64,000 bases of DNA. It comes from Rhipicephalus microplus (lineage: Eukaryota > Arthropoda > Arachnida > Ixodida > Ixodidae). The notes under the pieces were generated by a model that searched no databases, had not been told where the DNA came from, and saw only the letters and a list, made by a program, of their open reading frames with translations. The position numbers were made by a program, and so were the translations under genes. The stretch spans positions 2,604,001 to 2,668,000 of the forward strand of contig NW_027464602.1 of NCBI RefSeq assembly GCF_043290135.1, written 5' to 3'. Below are positions 50,346-63,686 of the stretch, in pieces. How positions within the stretch are numbered: the stretch's first letter is position 1; every line of letters begins with the position of its first letter.

Positions 50346-53300
50346 GCGCCGCACCACCACTGGGTGGGCTCGAACCTCCGACCTTTTGGTTAACAGCCGA
50401 TCGCGCTAGCCAATTGCGCCACAGAGACAGTCCTGCTCCACTCTCACCACCATGAGAACATAACTTCAATGCTATCAGCCCAAAGAAAAAAAAAAGCGCT
50501 GCACCACCACCGGGTGGGCTCGAACCTCCAACCTTTCGGTTAACAGCCGATCGCGCTAGCCCATTGCGCCACGAAGACAGTCTTGCTCCACTCTCACCAC
50601 CATCAGAACATATCTTCAAAGCTATCAGCGCAAAGAACAAAGCAACACCACTCCCGGGAGGGCTCGAAACTCCAACCTTTCTGTCAACAGCCGATCGCGC
50701 TAGCCCATTGCGCCACGGAGACAGTCTTGCTCCCTTCTCACCACCATCAGAACATAACTTCAAAGCTATCAGCCCAAAGAAAAAAAAGCACCGCACCACC
50801 ACCGGGTGGGCTCGAACCTCCAACCTTTCGGTTAACAGCCGATCGTGCTAGCCAATTGCGCCACGGAGACAGTCGTGCTCCACTCTCACCACCATCAGAA
50901 CATATCTTCAAAGCTATCAGCCCAAAGAACAAAAAGCGCCGCACCACCACCGGGTGGGCTCGAAACTCTAACCTTTCGGTTAACAGCCGATCGCGCTAGC
51001 CAATTGCGCCACGGAGACAGTCCTGCTCCACTCTCACCACCGTCAGAACATTTCTTCAGAGCTATCAGCCCAAAGAAAAAAAAGCGCTGCACCACCACCG
51101 GGTGGGCTCGAACCTCCAACCTTACGGTTAACAGCCGATCGCGCTAGCCAATTGCCCCACGGAGACAGTCGTGCTCCACTCTCACCATCGTCAGAACATT
51201 TCTTCAGAGCTATCACCCCAAAGAAAAGAAAGCGCCGCACCACCACCGGTTGGGCTCGAACCTCCAACCTTTCGGTTAACAGCCGATCGCGCTAGCCAAT
51301 TGCGCCACGAAGACAGTCCTGCTCCACTCTCACCACCATCAGAACATATTTTCAAAGCCATTACCGCAAAGAAAAAAGCAACAAACCACTCCTGGGAGGG
51401 CTCGAGACTCCAACCTTTCGGTTAACAGCCGATCGCGCTAGCCCATTGCGCCACGGAGGCAGTCTTGCTCCACTCTCACCATCATCAGAACATATCTTCA
51501 AAGCTATAAGCGCAAAGAAAAAAAGCGCTGCACCACCAACGGGTGGGCTCGAACCTCCAACCTTTCGGTTAACAGCCGATCGCGCTATCCCATTGCGCAA
51601 CAGAGGCAGTCTTGCTCCACTCTCACCACCATCAGAACATATCTTCAAAGCTATCAGCGCAAAGAAAAAAGCATACACACCACTCCCAGGAGGGCTCGAA
51701 ACTCCAACCTTTCGGTCAACAGCCGATCGCGCTAGCCCATTGCGCCACGGAGACAGTCTTGCTCCCCTCTTACCACCATCAGAACATAACTTCAAAGCTA
51801 TCAGCCCAAAGAAAAAAAAGCACCGCACCACCAGCGGGTGGGCTCGAACCTCCAACCTTTCTGTTAACAGCCGATCGCGCTAGCAAATTGCGCCACGGAG
51901 ACAGTGGTGCTCCACTCTGACCACCATCAGAACATATCTTCAAAGCTATCCGCGCAAAGAAAAAAGCAAAACACCACTCCCGGGAGGGCTCGAACCTCCA
52001 ACTTTTCGGTTAACAGCCGATCGCGCTGGCCAATCGCGCCACGGAGAAAGTCCTGCTCAACTCTCACCACAATTAGAACATATCTTCAAAGCAATCAGCC
52101 CAAAGAAAAAAAAGCGCCGCACCACCACCGGGTGGGCTCGAACCTCCAACTTTTCGGTTAACAGCCGATCGCGCTTGCCAATTGCGCCACGGGGACCGTC
52201 CTGCTCCACTCTCACCACCGTCAGACCATTTCTTCAGAGCTATCACCCAAAGAAAAAAAAAGCGCCGCACCACCACCGGGTGGGCTCGAACCTCCAACCT
52301 TTCGGTTAACAGCCGATCGCGCTAGCCAATTGCGCCATGAAGACAGTCCTGCTGCACTCTCACCACCCTCAGAACATAACTTCAAAGCTATTACCGCAAA
52401 GAAAAAAGCAACACACCAATCCTGGGAGGGCTCGAGACTCCAACCTTTCGGTCAACAGCCGATCGCGCCTGCCCATTGCGCCACGGAGACAGTCTTGCTC
52501 CCCTCTCACCACCATAAGAACATAACTTCAAAGCTATCAGCCCAAAGAAAAAAAAGCACCGCACCACAACCGGGTGGGCTCGAACCTCCAACTTTTCGGT
52601 TAACAGCCGATCGCGCTAGGTAATTGCGCCACGGAGACAGTCGTGCTCCACTCTCACCACCATCAGAACATATCTTCAAAGCTATCCGCGCAAAAAAAAA
52701 GCAAAACACCACTCCCGGGAGGGCTCGAACCTCCAACTTTCCGGTTAACAGCCGATCACGCTAGCCAATTGCGCCACGGAGACAGTCCTGCTCCACTCTC
52801 ACCACCATCAGAATATATCTTCAAAGCTATCAGCCCACAGAAAAAAAAGCGCCGCACCACCACAGGGAGAGCTCGAACCTTCAACTTTTCGGTCAACAGC
52901 CGATCGCGCTAGCCAATTGCGCAACGGAGACAGTCCTGCTCCACCCTCACCACCGTCAGAACATTTCTTCAGAGCTATCAGCCCAAAGAAAAAAAAAGCG
53001 CTGCACCACCATCGAGTGGGCTCGAACCTCCAACGTTACGGTTAACAGCCGATCGCGCTAGCCCATTGCCCCACGGAGACAGTCGTGCTCCACTCTCACC
53101 ATCGTCAGAACATTTCTTCAGAGCTATCACCCCAAAGAAAAAAAAGCGCCGCACCACCACCGGTTGGGCTCGAACCTCCAACCTTTCGGTTAACAGCCGA
53201 TCGCGCTAGCCAATTGCGCCACGAAGACAGTCCTGCTCTACTCTCACCACCATCAGCACATATATTCAAAGCTATCAGCCCAAAGAAAAAAAAGCGCCGC

Positions 53301-56300
53301 ACCACCGCCGGGTGGGCTCGAAATTCCAACCTTTCGGTTAACAGCCGATCGCGCTAGCCAATCGCGCCACGGAGACAGTCCTGCTCTACTCTCACCACCA
53401 TCAGAACATATTTTCAAAGCCATTACCGCAAAGAAAAAAGCAACAAACCACTCCTGGGAGGGCTAGAGACTCCAACCTTTCGGTTAACAGCCGATCGCGC
53501 TAGCCCATTGCGCCACGGAGGCAGTCTTGCTCCACTCTCACCATCATCAGAACATATCTTCAAAGCTATAAGCGCAAAGAAAAAAAGCGCTGCACCACCA
53601 ACGGGTGGGCTCGAACCTCCAACCTTTCGGTTAACAGCCGATCGCGCTATCCCATTGCGCAACAGAGGCAGTCTTGCTCCACTCTCACCACCATCAGAAC
53701 ATATCTTCAAAGCTATCAGCGCAAAGAAAAAAGCATACACACCACTCCCAGGAGGGCTCGAAACTCCAACCTTTCGGTCAACAGCCGATCGCGCTAGCCC
53801 ATTGTGCCACGGAGACAGTCTTGCTCCCCTCTTACCACCATCAGAACATAACTTCAAAGCTATCAGCCCAAAGAAAAAAAAGCACCGCACCACCAGCGGG
53901 TGGGCTCGAACCTCCAACCTTTCTGTTAACAGCCGATCGCGCTAGCAAATTGCGCCACGGAGACAGTGGTGCTCCACTCTGACCACCATCAGAACATATC
54001 TTCAAAGCTATCCGCGCAAAGAAAAAAGCAAAACACCACTCCCGGGAGGGCTCGAACCTCCAACTTTTCGGTTAACAGCCGATCGCGCTGGCCAATCGCG
54101 CCACGGAGAAAGTCCTGCTCAACTCTCACCACAATTAGAACATATCTTCAAAGCAATCAGCCCAGAGAAAAAAAAGCGCCGCACCACCACCGGGTGGGCT
54201 CGAACCTCCAACTTTTCGGTTAACAGCCGATCGCGCTTGCCAATTGCGCCACGGGGACCGTCCTGCTCCACTCTCACCACCGTCAGACCATTTCTTCAGA
54301 GCTATCACCCAAAGAAAAAAAAAGCGCCGCACCACCACCGGGTGGGCTCGAACCTCCAACCTTTCGGTTAACAGCCGATCGCGCTAGCCAATTGCGCCAT
54401 GAAGACAGTCCTGCTGCACTCTCACCACCCTCAGAACATAACTTCAAAGCTATTACCGCAAAGAAAAATGCAACACACCAATCCTGGGAGGGCTCGAGAC
54501 TCCAACCTTTCGGTCAACAGCCGATCGCGCCTGCCCATTGCGCCACGGAGACAGTCTTGCTCCCCTCTCACCACCATAAGAACATAACTTCAAAGCTATC
54601 AGCCAAAAGAAAAAAAAGCACCGCACCACAACCGGGTGGGCTCGAACCTCCAACTTTTCGGTTAACAGCCGATCGCGCTAGGTAATTGCGCCACGGAGAC
54701 AGTCGTGCTCCACTCTCACCACCATCAGAACATATCTTCAAAGCTATCCGCGCAAAAAAAAAGCAAAACACCACTCCCGGGAGGGCTCGAACCTCCAACT
54801 TTCCGGTTAACAGCCGATCACGCTAGCCAATTGCGCCACGGAGACAGTCCTGCTCCACTCTCACCACCATCAGAACATATCTTCAAAGCTATCAGCCCAC
54901 AGAAAAAAAAGCGCCGCACCACCACTGGGTGGGCTCGAACCTCCGACCTTTTGGTTAACAGCCGATCGCGCTAGCCAATTGCGCCACAGAGACAGTCCTG
55001 CTCCACTCTCACCACCATGAGAACATAACTTCAATGCTATCAGCCCAAAGAAAAAAAAAAAGCGCTGCACCACCACCGGGTGGGCTCGAACCTCCAACCT
55101 TTCGGTTAACAGCCGATCGCGCTAGCCCATTGCGCCACGAAGACAGTCTTGCTCCACTCTCACCACCATCAGAACATATCTTCAAAGCTATCAGCGCAAA
55201 GAACAAAGCAACACCACTCCCGGGAGGGCTCGAAACTCCAACCTTTCTGTCAACAGCCGATCGCGCTAGCCCATTGCGCCACGGAGACAGTCTTGCTCCC
55301 TTCTCACCACCATCAGAACATAACTTCAAAGCTATCAGCCCAAAGAAAAAAAAGCACCGCACCACCACCGGGTGGGCTCGAACCTCCAACCTTTCGGTTA
55401 ACAGCCGATCGTGCTAGCCAATTGCGCCACGGAGACAGTCGTGCTCCACTCTCACCACCATCAGAACATATCTTCAAAGCTATCAGCCCAAAGAACAAAA
55501 AGCGCCGCACCACCACCGGGTGGGCTCGAAACTCTAACCTTTCGGTTAACAGCCGATCGCGCTAGCCAATTGCGCCACGGAGACAGTCCTGCTCCACTCT
55601 CACCACCGTCAGAACATTTCTTCAGAGCTATCAGCCCAAAGAAAAAAAAGCGCTGCACCACCACCGGGTGGGCTCGAACCTCCAACCTTACGGTTAACAG
55701 CCGATCGCGCTAGCCAATTGCCCCACGGAGACAGTCGTGCTCCACTCTCACCATCGTCAGAACATTTCTTCAGAGCTATCACCCCAAAGAAAAGAAAGCG
55801 CCGCACCACCACCGGTTGGGCTCGAACCTCCAACCTTTCGGTTAACAGCCGATCGCGCTAGCCAATTGCGCCACGAAGACAGTCCTGCTCCACTCTCACC
55901 ACCATCAGAACATATTTTCAAAGCCATTACCGCAAAGAAAAAAGCAACAAACCACTCCTGGGAGGGCTCGAGACTCCAACCTTTCGGTTAACAGCCGATC
56001 GCGCTAGCCCATTGCGCCACGGAGGCAGTCTTGCTCCACTCTCACCATCATCAGAACATATCTTCAAAGCTATAAGCGCAAAGAAAAAAAGCGCTGCACC
56101 ACCAACGGGTGGGCTCGAACCTCCAACCTTTCGGTTAACAGCCGATCGCGCTATCCCATTGCGCAACAGAGGCAGTCTTGCTCCACTCTCACCACCATCA
56201 GAACATATCTTCAAAGCTATCAGCGCAAAGAAAAAAGCATACACACCACTCCCAGGAGGGCTCGAAACTCCAACCTTTCGGTCAACAGCCGATCGCGCTA

Positions 56301-59300
56301 GCCCATTGCGCCACGGAGACAGTCTTGCTCCCCTCTTACCACCATCAGAACATAACTTCAAAGCTATCAGCCCAAAGAAAAAAAAGCACCGCACCACCAG
56401 CGGGTGGGCTCGAACCTCCAACCTTTCTGTTAACAGCCGATCGCGCTAGCAAATTGCGCCACGGAGACAGTGGTGCTCCACTCTGACCACCATCAGAACA
56501 TATCTTCAAAGCTATCCGCGCAAAGAAAAAAGCAAAACACCACTCCCGGGAGGGCTCGAACCTCCAACTTTTCGGTTAACAGCCGATCGCGCTGGCCAAT
56601 CGCGCCACGGAGAAAGTCCTGCTCAACTCTCACCACAATTAGAACATATCTTCAAAGCAATCAGCCCAAAGAAAAAAAAGCGCCGCACCACCACCGGGTG
56701 GGCTCGAACCTCCAACTTTTCGGTTAACAGCCGATCGCGCTTGCCAATTGCGCCACGGGGACCGTCCTGCTCCACTCTCACCACCGTCAGACCATTTCTT
56801 CAGAGCTATCACCCAAAGAAAAAAAAAGCGCCGCACCACCACCGGGTGGGCTCGAACCTCCAACCTTTCGGTTAACAGCCGATCGCGCTAGCCAATTGCG
56901 CCATGAAGACAGTCCTGCTGCACTCTCACCACCCTCAGAACATAACTTCAAAGCTATTACCGCAAAGAAAAAAGCAACACACCAATCCTGGGAGGGCTCG
57001 AGACTCCAACCTTTCGGTCAACAGCCGATCGCGCCTGCCCATTGCGCCACGGAGACAGTCTTGCTCCCCTCTCACCACCATAAGAACATAACTTCAAAGC
57101 TATCAGCCCAAAGAAAAAAAAGCACCGCACCACAACCGGGTGGGCTCGAACCTCCAACTTTTCGGTTAACAGCCGATCGCGCTAGGTAATTGCGCCACGG
57201 AGACAGTCGTGCTCCACTCTCACCACCATCAGAACATATCTTCAAAGCTATCCGCGCAAAAAAAAAGCAAAACACCACTCCCGGGAGGGCTCGAACCTCC
57301 AACTTTCCGGTTAACAGCCGATCACGCTAGCCAATTGCGCCACGGAGACAGTCCTGCTCCACTCTCACCACCATCAGAATATATCTTCAAAGCTATCAGC
57401 CCACAGAAAAAAAAGCGCCGCACCACCACAGGGAGAGCTCGAACCTTCAACTTTTCGGTCAACAGCCGATCGCGCTAGCCAATTGCGCAACGGAGACAGT
57501 CCTGCTCCACCCTCACCACCGTCAGAACATTTCTTCAGAGCTATCAGCCCAAAGAAAAAAAAAGCGCTGCACCACCATCGAGTGGGCTCGAACCTCCAAC
57601 GTTACGGTTAACAGCCGATCGCGCTAGCCCATTGCCCCACGGAGACAGTCGTGCTCCACTCTCACCATCGTCAGAACATTTCTTCAGAGCTATCACCCCA
57701 AAGAAAAAAAAGCGCCGCACCACCACCGGTTGGGCTCGAACCTCCAACCTTTCGGTTAACAGCCGATCGCGCTAGCCAATTGCGCCACGAAGACAGTCCT
57801 GCTCTACTCTCACCACCATCAGCACATATATTCAAAGCTATCAGCCCAAAGAAAAAAAAGCGCCGCACCACCGCCGGGTGGGCTCGAAATTCCAACCTTT
57901 CGGTTAACAGCCGATCGCGCTAGCCAATCGCGCCACGGAGACAGTCCTGCTCTACTCTCACCACCATCAGAACATATTTTCAAAGCCATTACCGCAAAGA
58001 AAAAAGCAACAAACCACTCCTGGGAGGGCTAGAGACTCCAACCTTTCGGTTAACAGCCGATCGCGCTAGCCCATTGCGCCACGGAGGCAGTCTTGCTCCA
58101 CTCTCACCATCATCAGAACATATCTTCAAAGCTATAAGCGCAAAGAAAAAAAGCGCTGCACCACCAACGGGTGGGCTCGAACCTCCAACCTTTCGGTTAA
58201 CAGCCGATCGCGCTATCCCATTGCGCAACAGAGGCAGTCTTGCTCCACTCTCACCACCATCAGAACATATCTTCAAAGCTATCAGCGCAAAGAAAAAAGC
58301 ATACACACCACTCCCAGGAGGGCTCGAAACTCCAACCTTTCGGTCAACAGCCGATCGCGCTAGCCCATTGCGCCACGGAGACAGTCTTGCTCCCCTCTTA
58401 CCACCATCAGAACATAACTTCAAAGCTATCAGCCCAAAGAAAAAAAAGCACCGCACCACCAGCGGGTGGGCTCGAACCTCCAACCTTTCTGTTAACAGCC
58501 GATCGCGCTAGCAAATTGCGCCACGGAGACAGTGGTGCTCCACTCTGACCACCATCAGAACATATCTTCAAAGCTATCCGCGCAAAGAAAAAAGCAAAAC
58601 ACCACTCCCGGGAGGGCTCGAACCTCCAACTTTTCGGTTAACAGCCGATCGCGCTGGCCAATCGCGCCACGGAGAAAGTCCTGCTCAACTCTCACCACAA
58701 TTAGAACATATCTTCAAAGCAATCAGCCCAAAGAAAAAAAAGCGCAGCACCACCACCGGGTGGGCTCGAACCTCCAACTTTTCGGTTAACAGCCGATCGC
58801 GCTTGCCAATTGCGCCACGGGGACCGTCCTGCTCCACTCTCACCACCGTCAGACCATTTCTTCAGAGCTATCACCCAAAGAAAAAAAAAGCGCCGCACCA
58901 CCACCGGGTGGGCTCGAACCTCCAACCTTTCGGTTAACAGCCGATCGCGCTAGCCAATTGCGCCATGAAGACAGTCCTGCTGCACTCTCACCACCCTCAG
59001 AACATAACTTCAAACCTATTACCGCAAAGAAAAATGCAACACACCAATCCTGGGAGGGCTCGAGACTCCAACCTTTCGGTCAACAGCCGATCGCGCCTGC
59101 CCATTGCGCCACGGAGACAGTCTTGCTCCCCTCTCACCACCATAAGAACATAACTTCAAAGCTATCAGCCCAAAGAAAAAAAAGCACCGCACCACAACCG
59201 GGTGGGCTCGAACCTCCAACTTTTCGGTTAACAGCCGATCGCGCTAGGTAATTGCGCCACGGAGACAGTCGTGCTCCACTCTCACCACCATCAGAACATA

Positions 59301-60030
59301 TCTTCAAAGCTATCCGCGCAAAAAAAAAGCAAAACACCACTCCCGGGAGGGCTCGAACCTCCAACTTTCCGGTTAACAGCCGATCACGCTAGCCAATTGC
59401 GCCACGGAGACAGTCCTGCTCCACTCTCACCACCATCAGAACATATCTTCAAAGCTATCAGCCCACAGAAAAAAAAGCGCCGCACCACCACAGGGAGAGC
59501 TCGAACCTTCAACTTTTCGGTCAACAGCCGATCGCGCTAGCCAATTGCGCAACGGAGACAGTCCTGCTCCACCCTCACCACCGTCAGAACATTTCTTCAG
59601 AGCTATCAGCCCAAAGAAAAAAAAAGCGCTGCACCACCATCGAGTGGGCTCGAACCTCCAACGTTACGGTTAACAGCCGATCGCGCTAGCCCATTGCCCC
59701 ACGGAGACAGTCGTGCTCCACTCTCACCATCGTCAGAACATTTCTTCAGAGCTATCACCCCAAAGAAAAAAAAGCGCCGCACCACCACCGGTTGGGCTCG
59801 AACCTCCAACCTTTCGGTTAACAGCCGATCGCGCTAGCCAATTGCGCCACGAAGACAGTCCTGCTCTACTCTCACCACCATCAGCACATATATTCAAAGC
59901 TATCAGCCCAAAGAAAAAAAAGCGCCGCACCACCGCCGGGTGGGCTCGAAATTCCAACCTTTCGGTTAACAGCCGATCGCGCTAGCCAATCGCGCCACGG
60001 AGACAGTCCTGCTCTACTCTCACCACCATC
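50346..60030. repeat. Nested higher-order repeat: 4566 bp block duplicated, with an internal 2062 bp (14-unit) duplication
   Basis: The outer period of 4566 bp links 50583 with 55149, 51171 with 55737 and 52643 with 57209. The inner period of 2062 bp links 51446 with 53508, 52643 with 54705, 56012 with 58074 and 57209 with 59271. Inner copies run about 51335-53396, 53397-54915 (partial), 55900-57960 and 57962-60030. The copies are almost identical, including identical rare changes, which makes this one of the youngest parts of the array. Confidence 0.85.
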
Positions 60031-61557
60031 GGAACATATCTTCAAAGCTATCAGCCCACAGAAAAAAAAAGCGCCGCACAACCACCGGGTAGGCTCGAAC
60101 CTCCAACTTTTCGGTAAACAGCCGATCGCGCTAGCCAATTGCGCCACGGAGACAGTCCTGCTCCACTGTCACCACTATAAGAACATATCTTCATAGCTAT
60201 CAGCCCAAAGAAAAAAAAGCACCGCACCACCACTGGGTGGGCTCCAACCTCCGACCTTTTGGTTAACAGCCAATCACGCTAGCCAATTGCGCCACGGAGA
60301 CAGTCCTGCTCCACTCTCACCACCATCAGAACATATCTTCAAAGCTATCAGCCCAAAGAAAAAAAAGCGCCGCACCACCACCGGGTGGGCTCGAACCTCC
60401 AACTTTCCGGTTAACAGCCGATCACGCTAGCCAATTGCGCCACGGAGACAGTTCTGCTCCACTCTCACCACCATCAGAACATATCTTCAAAGCTATCGGC
60501 CCACAGAAAAAAAGCGCCGCACAACCACCGGGTAGGCTCGAACCTCCAACTTTTCGGTTAACAGCCGATCGCACTAGCCGACTGCGCCTCGGAGACAGTA
60601 CTGCTCCACTCTCACCACCATAAGAACATATCTTCAAAGCTATCAGCCCAAAGAAAAAAAAGCGCCGCACCACCACTGGGTGGGCTCGAACCTCCGACCT
60701 TTTGGTTAACAGCCGATCGCGCTAGCCAATTGCGCCACAAAGGCAGTCCTGCTCCACTCTCACCACCCTCAGAACATAACTTCAAAGCTATCAGCCCAAA
60801 GAAAAAAAAGCGCCGCACCACCACCGGGTGGGCTCGAACCTCCAACTTTCCGGTTAACAGCCGATCACGCTAGCCAATTGCGCCACGGAGACAGTCCTGC
60901 TCCACTCTCACCACCGTCAGAACATTTCTTCAGAGCTATCAGCCCAAAGAAAAAAAAGCGCTGCACCACCACCGGGTGGGCTCGAACCTCCAACCTTACG
61001 GTTAACAGCCGATCGCGCTGGCCAATTGCCCCACGGAGACAGTCGTGCTCCACTCTCACCATCGTCAGAACATTTCTTCAGAGCTATCACCCCAAAGAAA
61101 AAAAAAGCGCCGCACCACCACCGGTTGGGCTCAAACCTCCAACTTTTCGGTTAACAGCCGATCGCGCTTGCCAATTGCGCCACGGGAACCGTCCTGCTCC
61201 ACTCTCACCACCGTCAGACCATTTCTTCAGAGCTATCACCCCAAAGAAAAAAAAGTGCCGCACCACCACCGGTTGGGCTCGAACCTCCAACCTTTCGGTT
61301 AACAGCCGATCGCGCTAGCCAATTGCGCCACGTAGACAGTCCTGCTGCACTCTCACCACCCTCAGAACATAAGTTGAAAGCTATTACCGCAAAGAAAAAA
61401 GCAACACACCAATCCTGGGAGGGCTCGAGACTCCAACTTTTCGGTCAACAGCCGATCGCGCTAGCCCATTGCGCCACGCAGACAGTCTTGCTCCCCTCTC
61501 ACCACCATCAGAACATAACTTCAAAGCTATCAGCCCAAAGAAAAAAAAGCACCGCAC

Positions 61558-61631
61558 CACAACCGGGTGGGCTCGAACCTCCAAATTTTCGGTTCACAGC
61601 CGATCGCGCTAGCCTATTGCGCCACGGAGAC
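61558..61631 (-). tRNA. tRNA-like unit with anticodon GUG (His type)
   Basis: A single change at 61595 (A to C on the + strand) turns the anticodon into GTG (61597-61595). Nothing else suggests tRNA-His: the extra 5' G hallmark and a His-type acceptor are absent. It is probably a random pseudogene mutation. Confidence 0.55.
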
Positions 61632-63612
61632 AGTCCTGCTCCACTCTCACCACCATCAGAACATATCTTCAAAGCTATCAGCCCACAGAAAAAAAAGCGC
61701 CGCACCACCACCGGGAGAGCTCGAACCTTCAACTTTTCGGTTAACAGCCGATCGCGCTAGCCAATTGCGCCACGGAGACAGTCCTGCTCCACCCTCACCA
61801 CCGTCAGAACATTTCTTCAGAGCTATCAGCCCAAAAAAAAGCGCTGCACCACCACCGAGTGGGCTCGAACCTCCAACCTTACGGTTAACAGCCGATCGCG
61901 CTAGCCAATTGCCCCACGGAGACAGTCGTGCTCCACTCTCACCATCGTCAGAACATTTCTTCAGAGCTATCCCCCCAAAGAAAAAAAAGCGCCGCACCAC
62001 CACCGGTTGGGCTCGAACCTCCAACCTTTCGGTTAACAGCCGATCACGCTAGCCAATTGCGCCACGAAGACAGTCCTGCTCTACTCTCACCACCATCAAC
62101 ACATATATTCAAAGCTATCATCCCAAAGAAAAAAAAGCGCCGCACCACCGCCGGGTGGGCTCGAAACTCCAACCTTTCGGTTAACAGCCGATCGCGCTAG
62201 CCAATCGCGCCACGGAGATAGTCCTGCTCCACTCTCACCACCATCGGAACATATCTTCAAAGCTATCAGCCCACAGAAAAAAAAGCGCCGCACAACCACC
62301 GGGTAGGCTCGAACCTCCAACCTTTCGGTTAACAGCCGATCGCGCTAGCCAATTGCCCCACGGAGACAGTCGTGCTCCACTCTCACCATCGTCAGAACAT
62401 TTCTTCAGAGCTATCACCCCAAAAAAAAGCGCCGCACCACCACTGGGTGGGCTCCAACCTCCGACCTTTTGGTTAACAGCCGATCACGCTAGCCAATTGC
62501 GCCACGGAGACAGTCCTGCTCCACTCTCACCACCATCAGAACATATCTTCAAAGCTATCAGCCCAAAGAAAAAAGCAAAACACCACTCCCGGGAGGGCTC
62601 GAACCTCCAACTTTCCGGTTAACAGCCGATCACGCTAGCCAATTGCGCCACGGAGACAGTCCTGCTCCACTCTCACCACCATCAGAACATATCTTCAAAG
62701 CTAACAGCCCAAAGAAAAAAAAGCGCCGCACCACCACCGGGAGAGCTCGAACCTTCAACTTTTCGGTTAACAGCCGATCGCGCTAGCCAATTGCGCAACG
62801 GAGACAGTCCTGCTCCACCCTCACCACCGTCAGAACATTTCTTCAGAGCTATCAGCCCAAAGAAAAAAAAAGCGCTGTACCACCACCGAGTGGGCTCGAA
62901 CCTTCAACGTTACGGTTAACAGCCGATCGCGCTAGCCAATTGCCCCACGGAGACAGTCGTGCTCCACTCTCACCATCGTCAGAACATTTCTTCAGAGCTA
63001 TCACCCCAAAAAAAAAAGCGCCGCACCACCACCGGTTGGGCTCGAACCTCCAACCTTTCGGTTAACAGCCGATCGCGCTAGCCAATTGCGCCACGAAGAC
63101 AGTCCTGCTCTACTCTCACCACCATCAGCACATATATTCAAAGCTATCAGCCCAAAGAAAAAAAAGCGCCGCACCACCGCCGGGTGGGCTCGAAACTCCA
63201 ACCTTTCGGTTAACAGCCGATCGCGCTAGCCAATCGCGCCACGGAGACAGTCCTGCTCCACTCTCACCACCATCGGAACATATCTTCAAAGCTATCAGCC
63301 CACAGAAAAAAAAGCGCCGCACAACCACCGGGTAGGCTCGAACCTCCAACTTTTCGGTTAACAGCCGATTGCGCTAGCCAATGGCGCCACGGAGACAGTC
63401 CTGCTCCACTGTCACCACTATAAGAACATATCTTCATAGCTATCAGCCCAAAAAAAGCGCCGCACCACCACTGGGTGGGCTCCAACCTCCGACCTTTTGG
63501 TTAACAGCCGATCACGCTAGCCAATTGCGCCACGGAGACAGTCCTGCTCCACTCTCACCACCATCAGAACATATCTTCAAAGCTATCAGCCCAAAGAAAA
63601 AAAGCGCCGCAC

Positions 63613-63686
63613 CACCACCGGGTGGGCTCGAACCTCCAACTTTCCGGTTAACAGCCGATCACGCTAGCCAATTGCGCCACGGAGAC
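63613..63686 (-). tRNA. CCACC-type unit near the right edge: tRNA-Asn(GUU)-like, probable pseudogene
   Basis: This representative of the common unit type has acceptor GTCTCCG/CGGTGGT with one T-T mismatch and two G-U pairs, a D arm with GG, anticodon GTT, T stem GGAGG/CCACC with the A51-A63 mismatch, and G73. The T tract is at 63603-63597. It shows that the same shared defects found at the left edge persist 60 kb away, as expected if all units descend from one already altered founder. Confidence 0.65.
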
